From: Acidobacteriota bacterium
GTDB taxonomy: Bacteria; Acidobacteriota; UBA4820; DSQY01
Direction: 5' to 3'
DNA: 64,000 nt
NCBI GenBank assembly: GCA_021787565.1
Contig: JAJYLT010000009.1
Location: 1 to 64,000, forward strand
A program made the translations under genes and the position numbers. Shown piece by piece: positions 37,971 through 45,925 of this stretch. A model generated the notes under the pieces. The model was not told the origin of the DNA, made no database searches, and saw only the letters and a list, made by a program, of their open reading frames with translations. How positions within the stretch are numbered: the first letter of the stretch is position 1; each line of letters begins with the position of its first letter.

Positions 37971-39025
37971 GTTATCTCAATCAGGTCTGAGGCACATCAA
38001 CCGGACTTGTTATGCGGACTCCATTCCGCCTATCAAGGAAACTCAGCGGCCTATCATGGTTCACCGTTGCAATTGCAGTCATGGCTGACCCCGAGAAAAT
38101 CCTACCACAAGCGCGTCTGCTTCTGAGAGGCCGACGTGATAGGGGGCGGTGTTAGGGTGCCATGGTGCGCGTGAGGCTCTTGAGCGCCTCACGACCTGGA
38201 GGCCGCTCCCCCAGCGGCAGGCCTGAGGGGCGACGGCGCCGGCCATGGCGAGCATGGGCCGCTACGGCTGGACGCTTCTCGCCTTCGAAGGCCTCCCCCC
38301 GCCCTCCTCACCTCATCACCTCATCACCTCATCACCTCCTCGCCCCTTTCGCCCTCCGTCTTCGTGGTCTTCTATGAGGCCTTTCTCTTTTTCCATCGAG
38401 AGGCCCCCGACCGTCGGGTTCGGACCGGGGGGCGGGGGCTGCTCTTGGTCCTTCTCTGGATCCTTCTCTTGATCTCCTGATCTCCCTGTGGATCTATTGT
38501 GCCGCTGCCGGCCCCACGGCCGCGACGGGAAAGGGTGACACACGTCTCCGCAGAGGACGGCGCGGAATTCGGAAACGGGTCGCGCACGCGGTATCGGACC
38601 GTTTCCGCCTCTGGAACCGCCTCCTGCATGCGTGTTTCTGCCGTTTCGGCGATGGTCCGCGCCCAAGGCGCGGCTTGAAGCCCCCCACGTCCCCTCTCCA
38701 CGAGACAGCCCCGGCGAACGCGCTTCGGTGATGGCATCAGTATACGGCCAGCGCGATGGTGAACGGAAGGGGGAGGCTGACAAAGGCGGGGAGAGCCAGG
38801 CGAGGGGAGGGGCGAGGGCTCCGCACGGGACGGGGGCCATCGCGAGCTTGCCAAGCCGCCCCTGCGCTATAATGCCCCACGGAGGGATTCCCGAAATGGC
38901 CATGGAGACGAACGGGCGGAGCAAGCTCTATGTCGGCGACGACCGGGGTATCCCGCGGGAGCATGCAGCGGATGGGAGCGTGGACCTGGGCGCCGCGGGC
39001 GCCGCTTCGGCCCCGGGAGGCGCGG
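37971..39025. repeat. 1-kb gene-poor, repeat-rich region
   Basis: No gene is supported. It holds a fragment at 38105-38160 that resembles the one at 35330-35375 (GGCCGACNTGATAGG..GG.GGTGTT), a hairpin CGTGAGGC/GCCTCACG at ~38169, the module GCCTTCGAAGGCCTCCCCCC followed by four CCTCATCA units (38281-38343), and GATCTCCTGATCTCCCTGTG text near 38475. Small ORFs here are low complexity. Confidence 0.5.
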
Positions 39026-39766
39026 ATGCCTGATCTCTCCATGGCCCTGCGCGATCTCGACGCCCGCGTGGGAGAGGCGGTGCGGCACTTCTGGAGGACC
39101 CGCGAGAGGCAGGCCCGCAGGCAGGGCGCTACGGGGCAGAAGGATCAGGGCGCCCGCAGCGCGGTCACGGGGGGCGCGCAGATGGACGGCTTCATCGGGC
39201 TCCTGACCGGGGTGATCCTCGCCACGGGCCTGGAGGCGCGGCACATCTACTACCAAAGGGCCCTCGAGCTGCCGGGCTTCTTCAGGCCCACGAAGGAGTG
39301 GGACCTTCTGGTCGTGAAAGATGGCCAGCTCGTGGCGGTCATCGAGGCCAAGTCGCAGGTCGGCCCTTCCTTCGGCAACAACTTCAACAACCGCACCGAG
39401 GAGGCCATGGGGAGCGCCATGGACCTGTGGACCGCCTACCGCGAAGGCGCCTTCAACCGGACCGCCCGCCCCTGGCTGGGGTACCTCTTCCTGCTGGAGG
39501 ACTGCGCGGGCTCCCGCCGGCCCGTCTCCGTCCAGGAGCCGCACTTCCAGGTCTTCCCCGAATTCAAGGGGGCCTCCTACGCGCGGCGGTACGAACTCTT
39601 CTGTCGGAAACTCGTCAGGGAGCGCCATTACAGCGCGGCGGCTTTTCTGACCTCGGACGCGGAGAGCGGCCTGCAAGGCCGGTATGCCTGTCCCGCCGAG
39701 GATTTGACCTTCGACCTGTTTGCCCGTTCGCTGGCGGCCCAGATCGCCGGCCACGCGACGAGCTAG
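39026..39766 (+). CDS. Type II restriction endonuclease, XhoI/PaeR7I family
   Basis: A 246-residue enzyme of the PaeR7I/XhoI family, whose members cut CTCGAG. Strong family blocks are VTGGAQMDGFIGLL, LPGFFRPTKEWDLLVV, IEAKSQVGPSFGNNFNNRTE (which gives the PD...ExK catalytic set with WDLLVV) and PWLGYLFLLEDC. The ATG at 39026 has GGGAGGC upstream; the longer ORF-track start is not needed. The methyltransferase begins 2 bp after its stop. Specificity is inferred from family similarity. Confidence 0.9.
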   Translation: MPDLSMALRDLDARVGEAVRHFWRTRERQARRQGATGQKDQGARSAVTGGAQMDGFIGLLTGVILATGLEARHIYYQRALELPGFFRPTKEWDLLVVKDGQLVAVIEAKSQVGPSFGNNFNNRTEEAMGSAMDLWTAYREGAFNRTARPWLGYLFLLEDCAGSRRPVSVQEPHFQVFPEFKGASYARRYELFCRKLVRERHYSAAAFLTSDAESGLQGRYACPAEDLTFDLFARSLAAQIAGHATS

Positions 39767-39767
39767 G

Positions 39768-40724
39768 ATGGCCGCCATGCCCGACGAGCCTCTCGATCCC
39801 TCCCGCCACCAGCTCATCCTGGGCGATTCGCGCGCCATGCCCTACCTTCCCGACGGGTCGGTCCACCTCGTGGTGACTTCGCCCCCCTACTGGACGCTGA
39901 AGCGCTACAACGAGGTGGAGGGGCAGCTCGGCCACGTGGCCGATTACGAAGAGTTTCTGGAAGCTCTGCGCCAGGTGTGGCGGGAGGTCTTCCGGGTGCT
40001 CGTGCCCGGCGGCCGGCTCGTGTGCGTTGTGGGGGACGTCTGCCTCTCCCGCCGGGCCTTCGGGCGGCACGTGGTCGTGCCCCTGCACGCCGACATCGCG
40101 GTGCTCTGCCGGAAGATCGGCTTCGACAACCTGAATCCCATCATCTGGCACAAGATCGCCAATGCCAACTACGAGGTGAGCAACGGCAGCACCTTCCTCG
40201 GCAAGCCCTACGAGCCGAACGCCATCATCAAGAACGACATCGAGTTCATCCTGATGCAGCGCAAGCCGGGGGGTTATCGCAAGCCCACCCAGGAGCAGAG
40301 GGACCTCAGCCGCATGACCAAGGAGGAGCACGCCGAGTGGTTCCAGCAGTTCTGGAACCTGACGGGCGCCTCCACCAAGCAGCACCCGGCGCCCTTCCCG
40401 TTCGAGCTGGCGCACCGGCTGGTACGGATGTTCTCCTTCCACGGCGACACGGTCCTCGACCCTTTCTGCGGCACGGGCACCACGCTCCTCGCGGCCATGA
40501 AGACGGGGCGCCGCGGCGTCGGCGTGGACGTGGACATCGACTACCTCCGCATGGCGTGGCGGCGGCTTCATCATGAGATGAGCGGCCTCTTCGACCGCGC
40601 CGACGTGGCCTTCTACCGGTCCGTTCCCGATGAGCCCCAGCACGTCGTCCGGGAAGAGTTCCCGCCCGCCTACCACGGCCGGTCCACCGAGAAGCCGAAG
40701 CGAAAGCGCGGCGCCGCCCGATAG
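39768..40724 (+). CDS. DNA methyltransferase partner of the XhoI-like enzyme (beta class)
   Basis: A 318-residue amino-methyltransferase. The catalytic motif IV TSPPYW is near residue 40 and the AdoMet motif DPFCGTGTT near residue 245, the IV-before-I order of the beta class. The target-recognition region lies between (residues ~110-220). It starts 2 bp after the nuclease stop, so it is the cognate protective enzyme, expected to modify the same CTCGAG-like site. Whether the product is N6-adenine or N4-cytosine is not fixed by the motif. Confidence 0.9.
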   Translation: MAAMPDEPLDPSRHQLILGDSRAMPYLPDGSVHLVVTSPPYWTLKRYNEVEGQLGHVADYEEFLEALRQVWREVFRVLVPGGRLVCVVGDVCLSRRAFGRHVVVPLHADIAVLCRKIGFDNLNPIIWHKIANANYEVSNGSTFLGKPYEPNAIIKNDIEFILMQRKPGGYRKPTQEQRDLSRMTKEEHAEWFQQFWNLTGASTKQHPAPFPFELAHRLVRMFSFHGDTVLDPFCGTGTTLLAAMKTGRRGVGVDVDIDYLRMAWRRLHHEMSGLFDRADVAFYRSVPDEPQHVVREEFPPAYHGRSTEKPKRKRGAAR

Positions 40725-40775
40725 GCCCGCAGCCGGACATGGCCGCTCCACCCTCCATCGCGCCGGACCTGTCGC

Positions 40776-40916
40776 GCCCTCCTCACCTCATCACCTCCTC
40801 ACGGTGTCGCTCTGTGGAGAGCGCTCCTGCGGCTGAATGCCTCGCCTTCGAAGGCCTCCCCCCGCCTTCATCACCTCATCACCTCATCACCTCATCACCT
40901 CATCACCTCCCCCCCC
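40776..40916. repeat. Composite repeat: CCTCATCA units, REP-like hairpin, CCTTCGAAGG palindrome
   Basis: CCTCACCTCATCACC words, then a TCTGTGGAGAGCGCTCCTG hairpin, then CTCGCCTTCGAAGGCCTCCC and about five more CCTCATCA units. It repeats the modules of 34848-34946 in reverse and of 38281-38343 in the same orientation. No gene is supported in the 40725-41073 gap. Confidence 0.65.
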
Positions 40917-41073
40917 AGCCCCCTTGCAACAAAGAGAGCCTCCGTGGTGTTATCATTGGCGCATAGCACAGGGTTGACCGGGGCCGTTGGGAGACGGTGA
41001 AGGTGGCGGTGGACGAGACGGGGCGGCTGGGCGCGGGGGTTCGCCGGCCGCGGACGGCTCCCGAGGAGGTCCC

Positions 41074-41922
41074 ATGAGCGACGGCGTCCAGAACCAGCCC
41101 GGCGCGGCCCAGGCCCCGTTGGAGCGGATCCAGTGTCAGTGGTGTCAGGGGCAGAACGAGAAGACGGCCACGAGCTGCCGCTTCTGCGGGGCGCCCCTGG
41201 ACGTGCGGAACCTGGTGAGCGAGTCCGGCTGGCGCGAGGCGCCCCGGCTTCGCGACATGACCGAGATCCACTTCGGCGAGAGCACCTGCCAGGTGGAGGG
41301 AGAGATCGTCCCCGTGGCGGAGATCCACATCGCCTCGGGCGACTCGGTCTACTTCGAGCACCACGTCATGCTCTGGAAGGAGGAGTCTGTTCCTCTCACG
41401 ACCCTCCAGCTCCCCGGCGGCATCAAGCGGGTGCTGGCCGGCATGCCCTTCATCATCAGCGTGGCCTCGGGACAGGGCCGCATCGCCTTCTCGCGCGACG
41501 CCACCGGCGAGCTGGTGGTGCTGCCGCTCCACCCGGGCATGGAGCTGGACGTGCGGGAGCACTCCTTCCTCCTGGCCTCGCACACCATCCAGTACTCCTT
41601 CGTGCGGATCAAGGGGCTGGCCAACATCCTCTTCGGCGGGCAGGGCATGTTCATGGACCGCTTCGTCACCGCCAGCGCCCCGGGCCTGCTGATTCTCCAC
41701 GGTTACGGCAACGTCTTCGAGCGGACCCTGAAGGCGGGCGAGAGCATCCTCCTGGAGCCGGGCGCCTTCCTCTACAAGGACTCGACGGTGACCATGGCGG
41801 TCCAGCAGCAGAAGCTCACCTCGGGCTTCTTCGGCGGCTTCGGCATGAGCCTGGCGAAGATGACGGGCCCCGGGCGGGTGGGCATCCAGTCCATGTACGT
41901 GCACCACGCCTCGGGCGAATAG
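41074..41922 (+). CDS. AIM24-family protein with N-terminal zinc ribbon (copy 1)
   Basis: A 282-residue protein. Residues ~20-45 form a zinc ribbon (CQWCQGQNEKTATSCRFCG). The rest is the AIM24/DUF124 beta-roll (SGDSVYFEHHVMLWKEE, GRIAFSRDATGELVVLPL, FMDRFVTASAPGLLILHGYGNVFE; last stretch truncated to key words). In mitochondria AIM24 supports inner-membrane organisation; bacterial members are uncharacterised. GAGGAGGTCCC precedes the ATG. A paralogue follows 9 bp later, so the pair is an operon and probably acts together. Confidence 0.88.
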   Translation: MSDGVQNQPGAAQAPLERIQCQWCQGQNEKTATSCRFCGAPLDVRNLVSESGWREAPRLRDMTEIHFGESTCQVEGEIVPVAEIHIASGDSVYFEHHVMLWKEESVPLTTLQLPGGIKRVLAGMPFIISVASGQGRIAFSRDATGELVVLPLHPGMELDVREHSFLLASHTIQYSFVRIKGLANILFGGQGMFMDRFVTASAPGLLILHGYGNVFERTLKAGESILLEPGAFLYKDSTVTMAVQQQKLTSGFFGGFGMSLAKMTGPGRVGIQSMYVHHASGE

Positions 41923-41931
41923 GAGGGGGCC

Positions 41932-42849
41932 ATGGCGGACCAGAACGCACCGGCCGCCGGCCGGACCTACACCTGCCCTTACTGCGGCGCCGCGGGCGAC
42001 GGCACGGCCCTCTCCTGCCCGGGCTGCGGCTCGCCCATCGACGTGCGCTCCATCGTCTCCCCCGCGCACTGGAGCGAGGCCCCGGGGCAGAAGGACATGG
42101 CCAAGCTCAAGTTCGGCGACTCCATCTGCCAGATCGAGGGGACCTACGTGCCCGTGGCCGACCTTCAGCTCGCCGCGGGCGACGGCGTCTACTTCGCCCA
42201 CCACGTGCTCCTCTGGATGGACGGCCAGGTCCAGGTGGGCGCCATGCCCCTCAAGGGGGCCTTCAAGCGCATGCTCGCCGGCATGCCCATCGTCATGACC
42301 GAGGCCAAAGGGCCGGGGCGCATCGCCTTCTCGCGGGACGCGCCCGGCGAACTGCTGGCCCTGCCCCTGCAGAAGGGGGACGCGGTGGACGTGCGCGAGC
42401 ACCTGCTCGTGGTGGCGACCCACTCGGTGGCCTACGACTGGTTCCAGACGAACATCTGGTACAAGGTCCGCATCCAGAAGGGCAACGAGACGGAGACCGA
42501 GACCTTCTATCCCGTGGGCATGCTCATGGACCGCTTCACCGCCTCCGCCGGCCCCGGCTTCCTCCTGATCCACGCCTCGGGCAACGTCTTCGTGCGCAAC
42601 CTCCGGCAGGGAGAGACCATCCTCATCAAACCCACCTCGCTCCTCTACAAGGACCCGAGCGTGCAGATGCAGCTCCACTTCGAGCACCCGAGCCAGACCT
42701 TCAGCTTCTTCGGCGGCTACGGCCAGCGCTACACGTGGCTGAGGCTGCACGGCCCCGGCCGCGTGGGCGTCATGTCGGCCTTCGAGCCCGTCGAGGGCGA
42801 GCACGCCCAGCTCGTGGGCTTCTCCCCCGCCACCGAGACGAGGTGGTAG
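41932..42849 (+). CDS. AIM24-family protein with N-terminal zinc ribbon (copy 2)
   Basis: A 305-residue paralogue of the preceding protein, with the ribbon CPYCGAAGDGTALSCPGCG and the same beta-roll (AGDGVYFAHHVLLWMDG, GRIAFSRDAPGELLALPL). It carries an extra ~15-residue insert before FMDRF-equivalent MLMDRF (IRIQKGNETETETFYPVG-like). Both keep a C-terminal FGGYG/FGGFG turn. Divergence along the whole length suggests an old duplication and possible heterodimer. A 16-bp hairpin ends the operon. Confidence 0.87.
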   Translation: MADQNAPAAGRTYTCPYCGAAGDGTALSCPGCGSPIDVRSIVSPAHWSEAPGQKDMAKLKFGDSICQIEGTYVPVADLQLAAGDGVYFAHHVLLWMDGQVQVGAMPLKGAFKRMLAGMPIVMTEAKGPGRIAFSRDAPGELLALPLQKGDAVDVREHLLVVATHSVAYDWFQTNIWYKVRIQKGNETETETFYPVGMLMDRFTASAGPGFLLIHASGNVFVRNLRQGETILIKPTSLLYKDPSVQMQLHFEHPSQTFSFFGGYGQRYTWLRLHGPGRVGVMSAFEPVEGEHAQLVGFSPATETRW

Positions 42850-42893
42850 GGCGGGCGCGCCTCTTCTGGCCGCCTCATGGCATGCGATCCGGC

Positions 42894-42929
42894 GAGCAAG
42901 GCCCGTCCCCGGCGGGACGGGCCTTGCTC
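42894..42929 (+). terminator. Strong hairpin after the AIM24 pair
   Basis: A perfect 16-bp inverted repeat (GAGCAAGGCCCGTCCC, loop CGGC). No U tract follows on the plus strand, so termination efficiency is uncertain. Confidence 0.65.
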
Positions 42930-43049
42930 CGTCCGAAGCCCCTCTTGCCGGAAGGAGCATTCCGGCGCGTCTCGCGGGGGCGGGAACGGCGGGACCCCGT
43001 GCCGGAAGCCCGCTGAAGGAGGCCACGGGGTGACAGACGGTGAAGGGGC

Positions 43050-43241
43050 GCCGGCGGGAGTCAGAGAAAGAGCCCGCCTCCCCGATCTCCCTGTGATAAC
43101 CCCTGGCCCTCCACATGCAGAGCGGTGACTCCGGTCACGCCGGGGAAGTCAGAGGAAGAGCCCACCTCCCCGATCTCCCCGATCTCCCTGTGAGAACCCC
43201 TGGCCCTCCCCATGCAGAGCGGTGATTCCGGTTACGCCGGC
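43050..43241. repeat. Two tandem ~90-bp repeats
   Basis: Two copies of a unit beginning GCCGG..GAGTCAGAG and ending GCAGAGCGGTGA.TCCGGT lie head to tail, about 90% alike. The second copy has an internal 10-bp duplication (CCCGATCTCC). A third copy starts with CGCCGGCG and breaks off. Apart from a doubtful small ORF, the 42930-43455 gap has no gene. Confidence 0.8.
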
Positions 43242-43297
43242 GCGGCCAAGGGCCGGCCGCGGGCTGAGGCGGGTGGGTGCGTCCATTGGGGAGCGCC

Positions 43298-43459
43298 GTG
43301 CGCCTGGGGCATCTGGCGCTCGGCGGGATCGCCCTGGCCATGGCGGCGGGCCACTGGCGCAACGGCATCGGCCGGGAGGAGTACCTGCGGATCGTGCCGC
43401 CCGCCATGCAGCGCTACCCGGTTCAGGAAGGGGAGGGAGACGGTACGCGCTCTCCCTAG
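43298..43459 (+). CDS. Possible 53-codon membrane peptide
   Basis: A GTG with TTGGGGAG upstream opens a frame with one short hydrophobic helix (LGHLALGGIALAMAAGHW) followed by REEYLRIVPPAMQRYP. It overlaps the convergent Mpo1-like gene by 4 bp at the 3' end. No family is recognised; it could equally be a random frame in GC-rich DNA. Confidence 0.25.
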   Translation: MRLGHLALGGIALAMAAGHWRNGIGREEYLRIVPPAMQRYPVQEGEGDGTRSP

Positions 43460-43761
43460 AACGGAATCTTGCCGGTGAGGATGGAGAAGAACATCACCCA
43501 GTCGCCCGCCAGGCTGTAGAGCGGGTAGGTGAAGGTGGCCGGCCGGTTCTTCTCGAAAACGAAGTGGCCCAGCCAGGCGAAGCCGTAGCCCGCCACGGGC
43601 ATGAGGAGCAGAAGCCACCAGATTCTCGTGATCGCGGCCGAGGCCAGGAGGGCGAGCACCAGGAGGCTACCGATGAAGTGGAGCCTCCGGCAGGTGCGGT
43701 TGCCGTGCTCCGAGAGGTAGAAGGGGTAGAACTCCGCGAAGCTCGCGTACCGCTGGGCCAT
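43456..43761 (-). CDS. Mpo1/DUF962-family membrane protein
   Basis: A 101-residue membrane protein of the Mpo1-like (DUF962, YGL010w) family. It begins FAEFYPFYLSEHGNRTCRRLHFIG, with the conserved histidines that bind iron in Mpo1, a 2-oxo-fatty-acid dioxygenase of yeast. Two hydrophobic segments (LLVLALLASAA, WWLLLLMPVAGYGFAWLGHF) and FEKNRPATFTYPLYSL complete it. The bacterial reaction is not established. It lies 9 bp after the ferredoxin gene. Confidence 0.88.
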   Translation of the reverse strand: MAQRYASFAEFYPFYLSEHGNRTCRRLHFIGSLLVLALLASAAITRIWWLLLLMPVAGYGFAWLGHFVFEKNRPATFTYPLYSLAGDWVMFFSILTGKIPF

Positions 43762-43770
43762 GGTCGCCTC

Positions 43771-44175
43771 TCAGCCCGGGGCCGGGCCCTCGACGCGGGT
43801 GCCCGTGCCCTCCCCGCCCTCCAGCGGAGCCAGGGCGAAGAGGTAGTCCTTCACGGGGCGTCCCGACAGGAGGTGCTCCTGGATGATGCGCTCCAGGACC
43901 TCGGGCGTGCAGGAGTGGTACCAGGCGCCCTCGGGGTAGACCACGGCGATGGGGCCCCGGCGGCAGATCTTCAGGCAGTTGGCCTTGGTCCGGCGGACCC
44001 CGCCCGGCCCCGCCAGCTTCAGCTCGTCGAGCCGGCGCTTGAGGTAGGCCCAGGACTCGAGCCCGGCCTCCTTCTGGCAGCACTTCGGCTTGGTCTGGTC
44101 GCAGCAGAGGAAGATGTGGTGACGCAGGCGGGGGATGCCCAGCGCCTCGGTGATCCGCTCCAGTGTCTCGTCCAT
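43771..44175 (-). CDS. Thioredoxin-like [2Fe-2S] ferredoxin
   Basis: A 134-residue cytosolic electron carrier. It contains [17 protein letters not shown] and [18 protein letters not shown], which supply the cluster cysteines of the thioredoxin-like ferredoxin family (also found in NuoE and cyanobacterial relatives). The first pair has an extra adjacent cysteine (CC) as in this subgroup. The C-terminal ~30 residues are a Gly/Glu-rich extension. Probable operon with the Mpo1-like gene. Confidence 0.88.
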   Translation of the reverse strand: MDETLERITEALGIPRLRHHIFLCCDQTKPKCCQKEAGLESWAYLKRRLDELKLAGPGGVRRTKANCLKICRRGPIAVVYPEGAWYHSCTPEVLERIIQEHLLSGRPVKDYLFALAPLEGGEGTGTRVEGPAPG

Positions 44176-44235
44176 GGGTCCGCTCCTGGCGCAAGGAACA
44201 TGGGAAGGCGGCCAAATCTTCCAGCCTGCCGCTGA

Positions 44236-44850
44236 CTAGGCCCGGCACCTCGCGCACAGCACCGTCACGTCATCGCGCAGGGCGGCACCCGACACGAAGG
44301 CCGCGACGGCCGCGTGGAGGGCCTGCACCGCCAGCCACCACGAGCCGTCCTTCCCGGGGATGAGGTCGTAGCAGTCTCCACCCACCTCCAGGCAGGGCTT
44401 CCAGAGCACGGCCAGCTCCAGCTCCCGCACCCGGTTCAGGTCCTTCGGGCAGAGGGCGCGCTGGATGTCGGTGGCGAGCTGCAGCTCCTTGCGCATGCGC
44501 TCGCGCTCCAGGATGGCGCGATGCTGGCGCGCCGTCTCCAGGGCCAGGGCGAAGGGGACCCCCAGCTCCGCCAGGAACCGGACGTCCTCCCGGCCGAATC
44601 CGTTTCGGCGGCGGTTCAGGGGTTGCAGGACCGCCACGAGCTCCCCGTCGCGGTCCCGGAGGAAGAGGCTGCCGCGCTCGGCCCCGATGCGCTCGGCGGC
44701 CATGGCCACGATGCGCTCGGCGATCACGTGCAGGTCGAGGGTCTGGTGGGTGAGGGCGCCCGCCTCCACCACGGCCCCCAGGCGGCGCACCCGCTCGCGG
44801 AGGGCGGCGACGCCCCGGGCTCCCCTGGATGGATTGGATGATCGGCTCAT
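44236..44850 (-). CDS. Shrunken GAF / SpoIIE-type phosphatase regulator (probably inactive)
   Basis: A 204-residue protein built from pieces of a longer regulator. The GAF part goes from RGSLFLRDRDGELVAVL straight to QPLNRRRNGFGREDVRFL, skipping ~50 residues of a normal GAF. A linker helix leads to the SpoIIE/RsbU start (LQLATDIQRALCP, LEVGGDCYDLIPG). The text then jumps to AFVSGAALRDDVTVL, the end of a PP2C-like domain, with ~130 residues and most metal ligands missing. All junctions are in frame. Full-length relatives dephosphorylate anti-anti-sigma factors. Loss of catalysis is expected. Confidence 0.65.
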   Translation of the reverse strand: MSRSSNPSRGARGVAALRERVRRLGAVVEAGALTHQTLDLHVIAERIVAMAAERIGAERGSLFLRDRDGELVAVLQPLNRRRNGFGREDVRFLAELGVPFALALETARQHRAILERERMRKELQLATDIQRALCPKDLNRVRELELAVLWKPCLEVGGDCYDLIPGKDGSWWLAVQALHAAVAAFVSGAALRDDVTVLCARCRA

Positions 44851-44926
44851 GGCGCTCCCAGCATCACCGACGGGCGTATGGCTCCACCCTACCGCGGGCG
44901 GTCACTCGGGCGCAACGACAGCCCGC

Positions 44927-45811
44927 TCAGGCCTCCCCCGCCACCGGCCGGAAGCCCTCGCCGAGCACCTCGTGGGCCTCGGACACCACGACGAAGGCCA
45001 GGGGGTCCACCTCGGCGATGATCCTCTTGAGGGCCATGATCTGGACGCGGGAGACCACCACGTAGAGGACGGGCCTCGGCTCGCGGCTGTAGCCCCCCCA
45101 GCCCTGGAGCACGGTCACTCCCCGGCCCACCTGGTTGAGGATGGCCTCCCGGACCTCCTCCGTCTTCTTGCTCACGATGAGCACCGACCGGGCGTAGCCG
45201 AGCCCCTCCACGACCGTGTCGAGCACGCGGCTGGAGATGTAGTTCACGATGAGCGCGTAGAGCACCGGCACGAGGCCGACCACGGGGATGGCGGCCAGTA
45301 GGATCAACGTGTTGCTCACGAGGAAGACCTGGCCGAAGGGGATGCGGCGGTAGCGGTGGAGGAGCTGGGCGATGATGTCCGTGCCGCCGGTGGTGCCGCG
45401 CCCCCGCAGCACCAGCCCGATGCCGAAGCCGTCCACCAGCCCCCCGAAGATCGTGTAGATGAGCGGATCGCCGTGAATGGCCGGCAGGAGGGGCTGGAGC
45501 AGGTCGATGCCGAAGCTCATCACCACCGTGGCGTAGATGGTCCTCAGAAGGACCTTGTAGCCGCCGCCCCACCGGAGGCCCGCCACGAGCAGGGGCACGT
45601 TGAGCGCCAGGGTGACGAGCCCCACCGGCCACTTCCAGAGGAAGAAGGCGAGCATGGCGAGGCCCGTCACGCCGGCCGAGACCACGTGGTTCGGCGTCAG
45701 GAACAGGTCCACCCCCGCCGCCACGATGAGCGCGCCCGCGGTCAGGAGCAGGTAGTCCCCCGCCAGGCGGAATCCCCTTCGCACCAGGATGCGCCGCACG
45801 GCCTTCCTCAT
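44927..45811 (-). CDS. YitT-family membrane protein
   Basis: A 294-residue inner-membrane protein of the YitT (DUF161 plus DUF2179) family. About five or six membrane segments (LLLTAGALIVAAGVDLFL, GLAMLAFFLWKWPVGLVTLAL) carry the signature RGRGTTGGTDIIAQ. The C-terminal ~85 residues are the soluble DUF2179 domain (VTVLQGWGGYS, LYVVVSR). Transport substrate is unknown. The ATG at 45811 has CGGAGG five bases upstream and is preferred to the GTG at 45817. Confidence 0.9.
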   Translation of the reverse strand: MRKAVRRILVRRGFRLAGDYLLLTAGALIVAAGVDLFLTPNHVVSAGVTGLAMLAFFLWKWPVGLVTLALNVPLLVAGLRWGGGYKVLLRTIYATVVMSFGIDLLQPLLPAIHGDPLIYTIFGGLVDGFGIGLVLRGRGTTGGTDIIAQLLHRYRRIPFGQVFLVSNTLILLAAIPVVGLVPVLYALIVNYISSRVLDTVVEGLGYARSVLIVSKKTEEVREAILNQVGRGVTVLQGWGGYSREPRPVLYVVVSRVQIMALKRIIAEVDPLAFVVVSEAHEVLGEGFRPVAGEA

Positions 45812-45925
45812 GAGCACCTCCGCAGTGTGTAATCAGTTGCTGCGGGCATCCTATACCCGCCGGGGGAACTGGCCCACGGGTCCGGAACGGGCATTCGGGT
45901 GCGGCCCGTCCCCCGAAACCGGGCT

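Noticed and set aside
38316-38924. 202-residue minus-strand ORF before the XhoI-like gene
   Set aside because: Built from repeat sequence and low-complexity Arg/Pro/Ser text, no ribosome site.
40903-43116. 737-residue minus-strand ORF opposite the AIM24 pair
   Set aside because: Spans two real plus-strand genes and a repeat; composition typical of antisense GC-rich frames.
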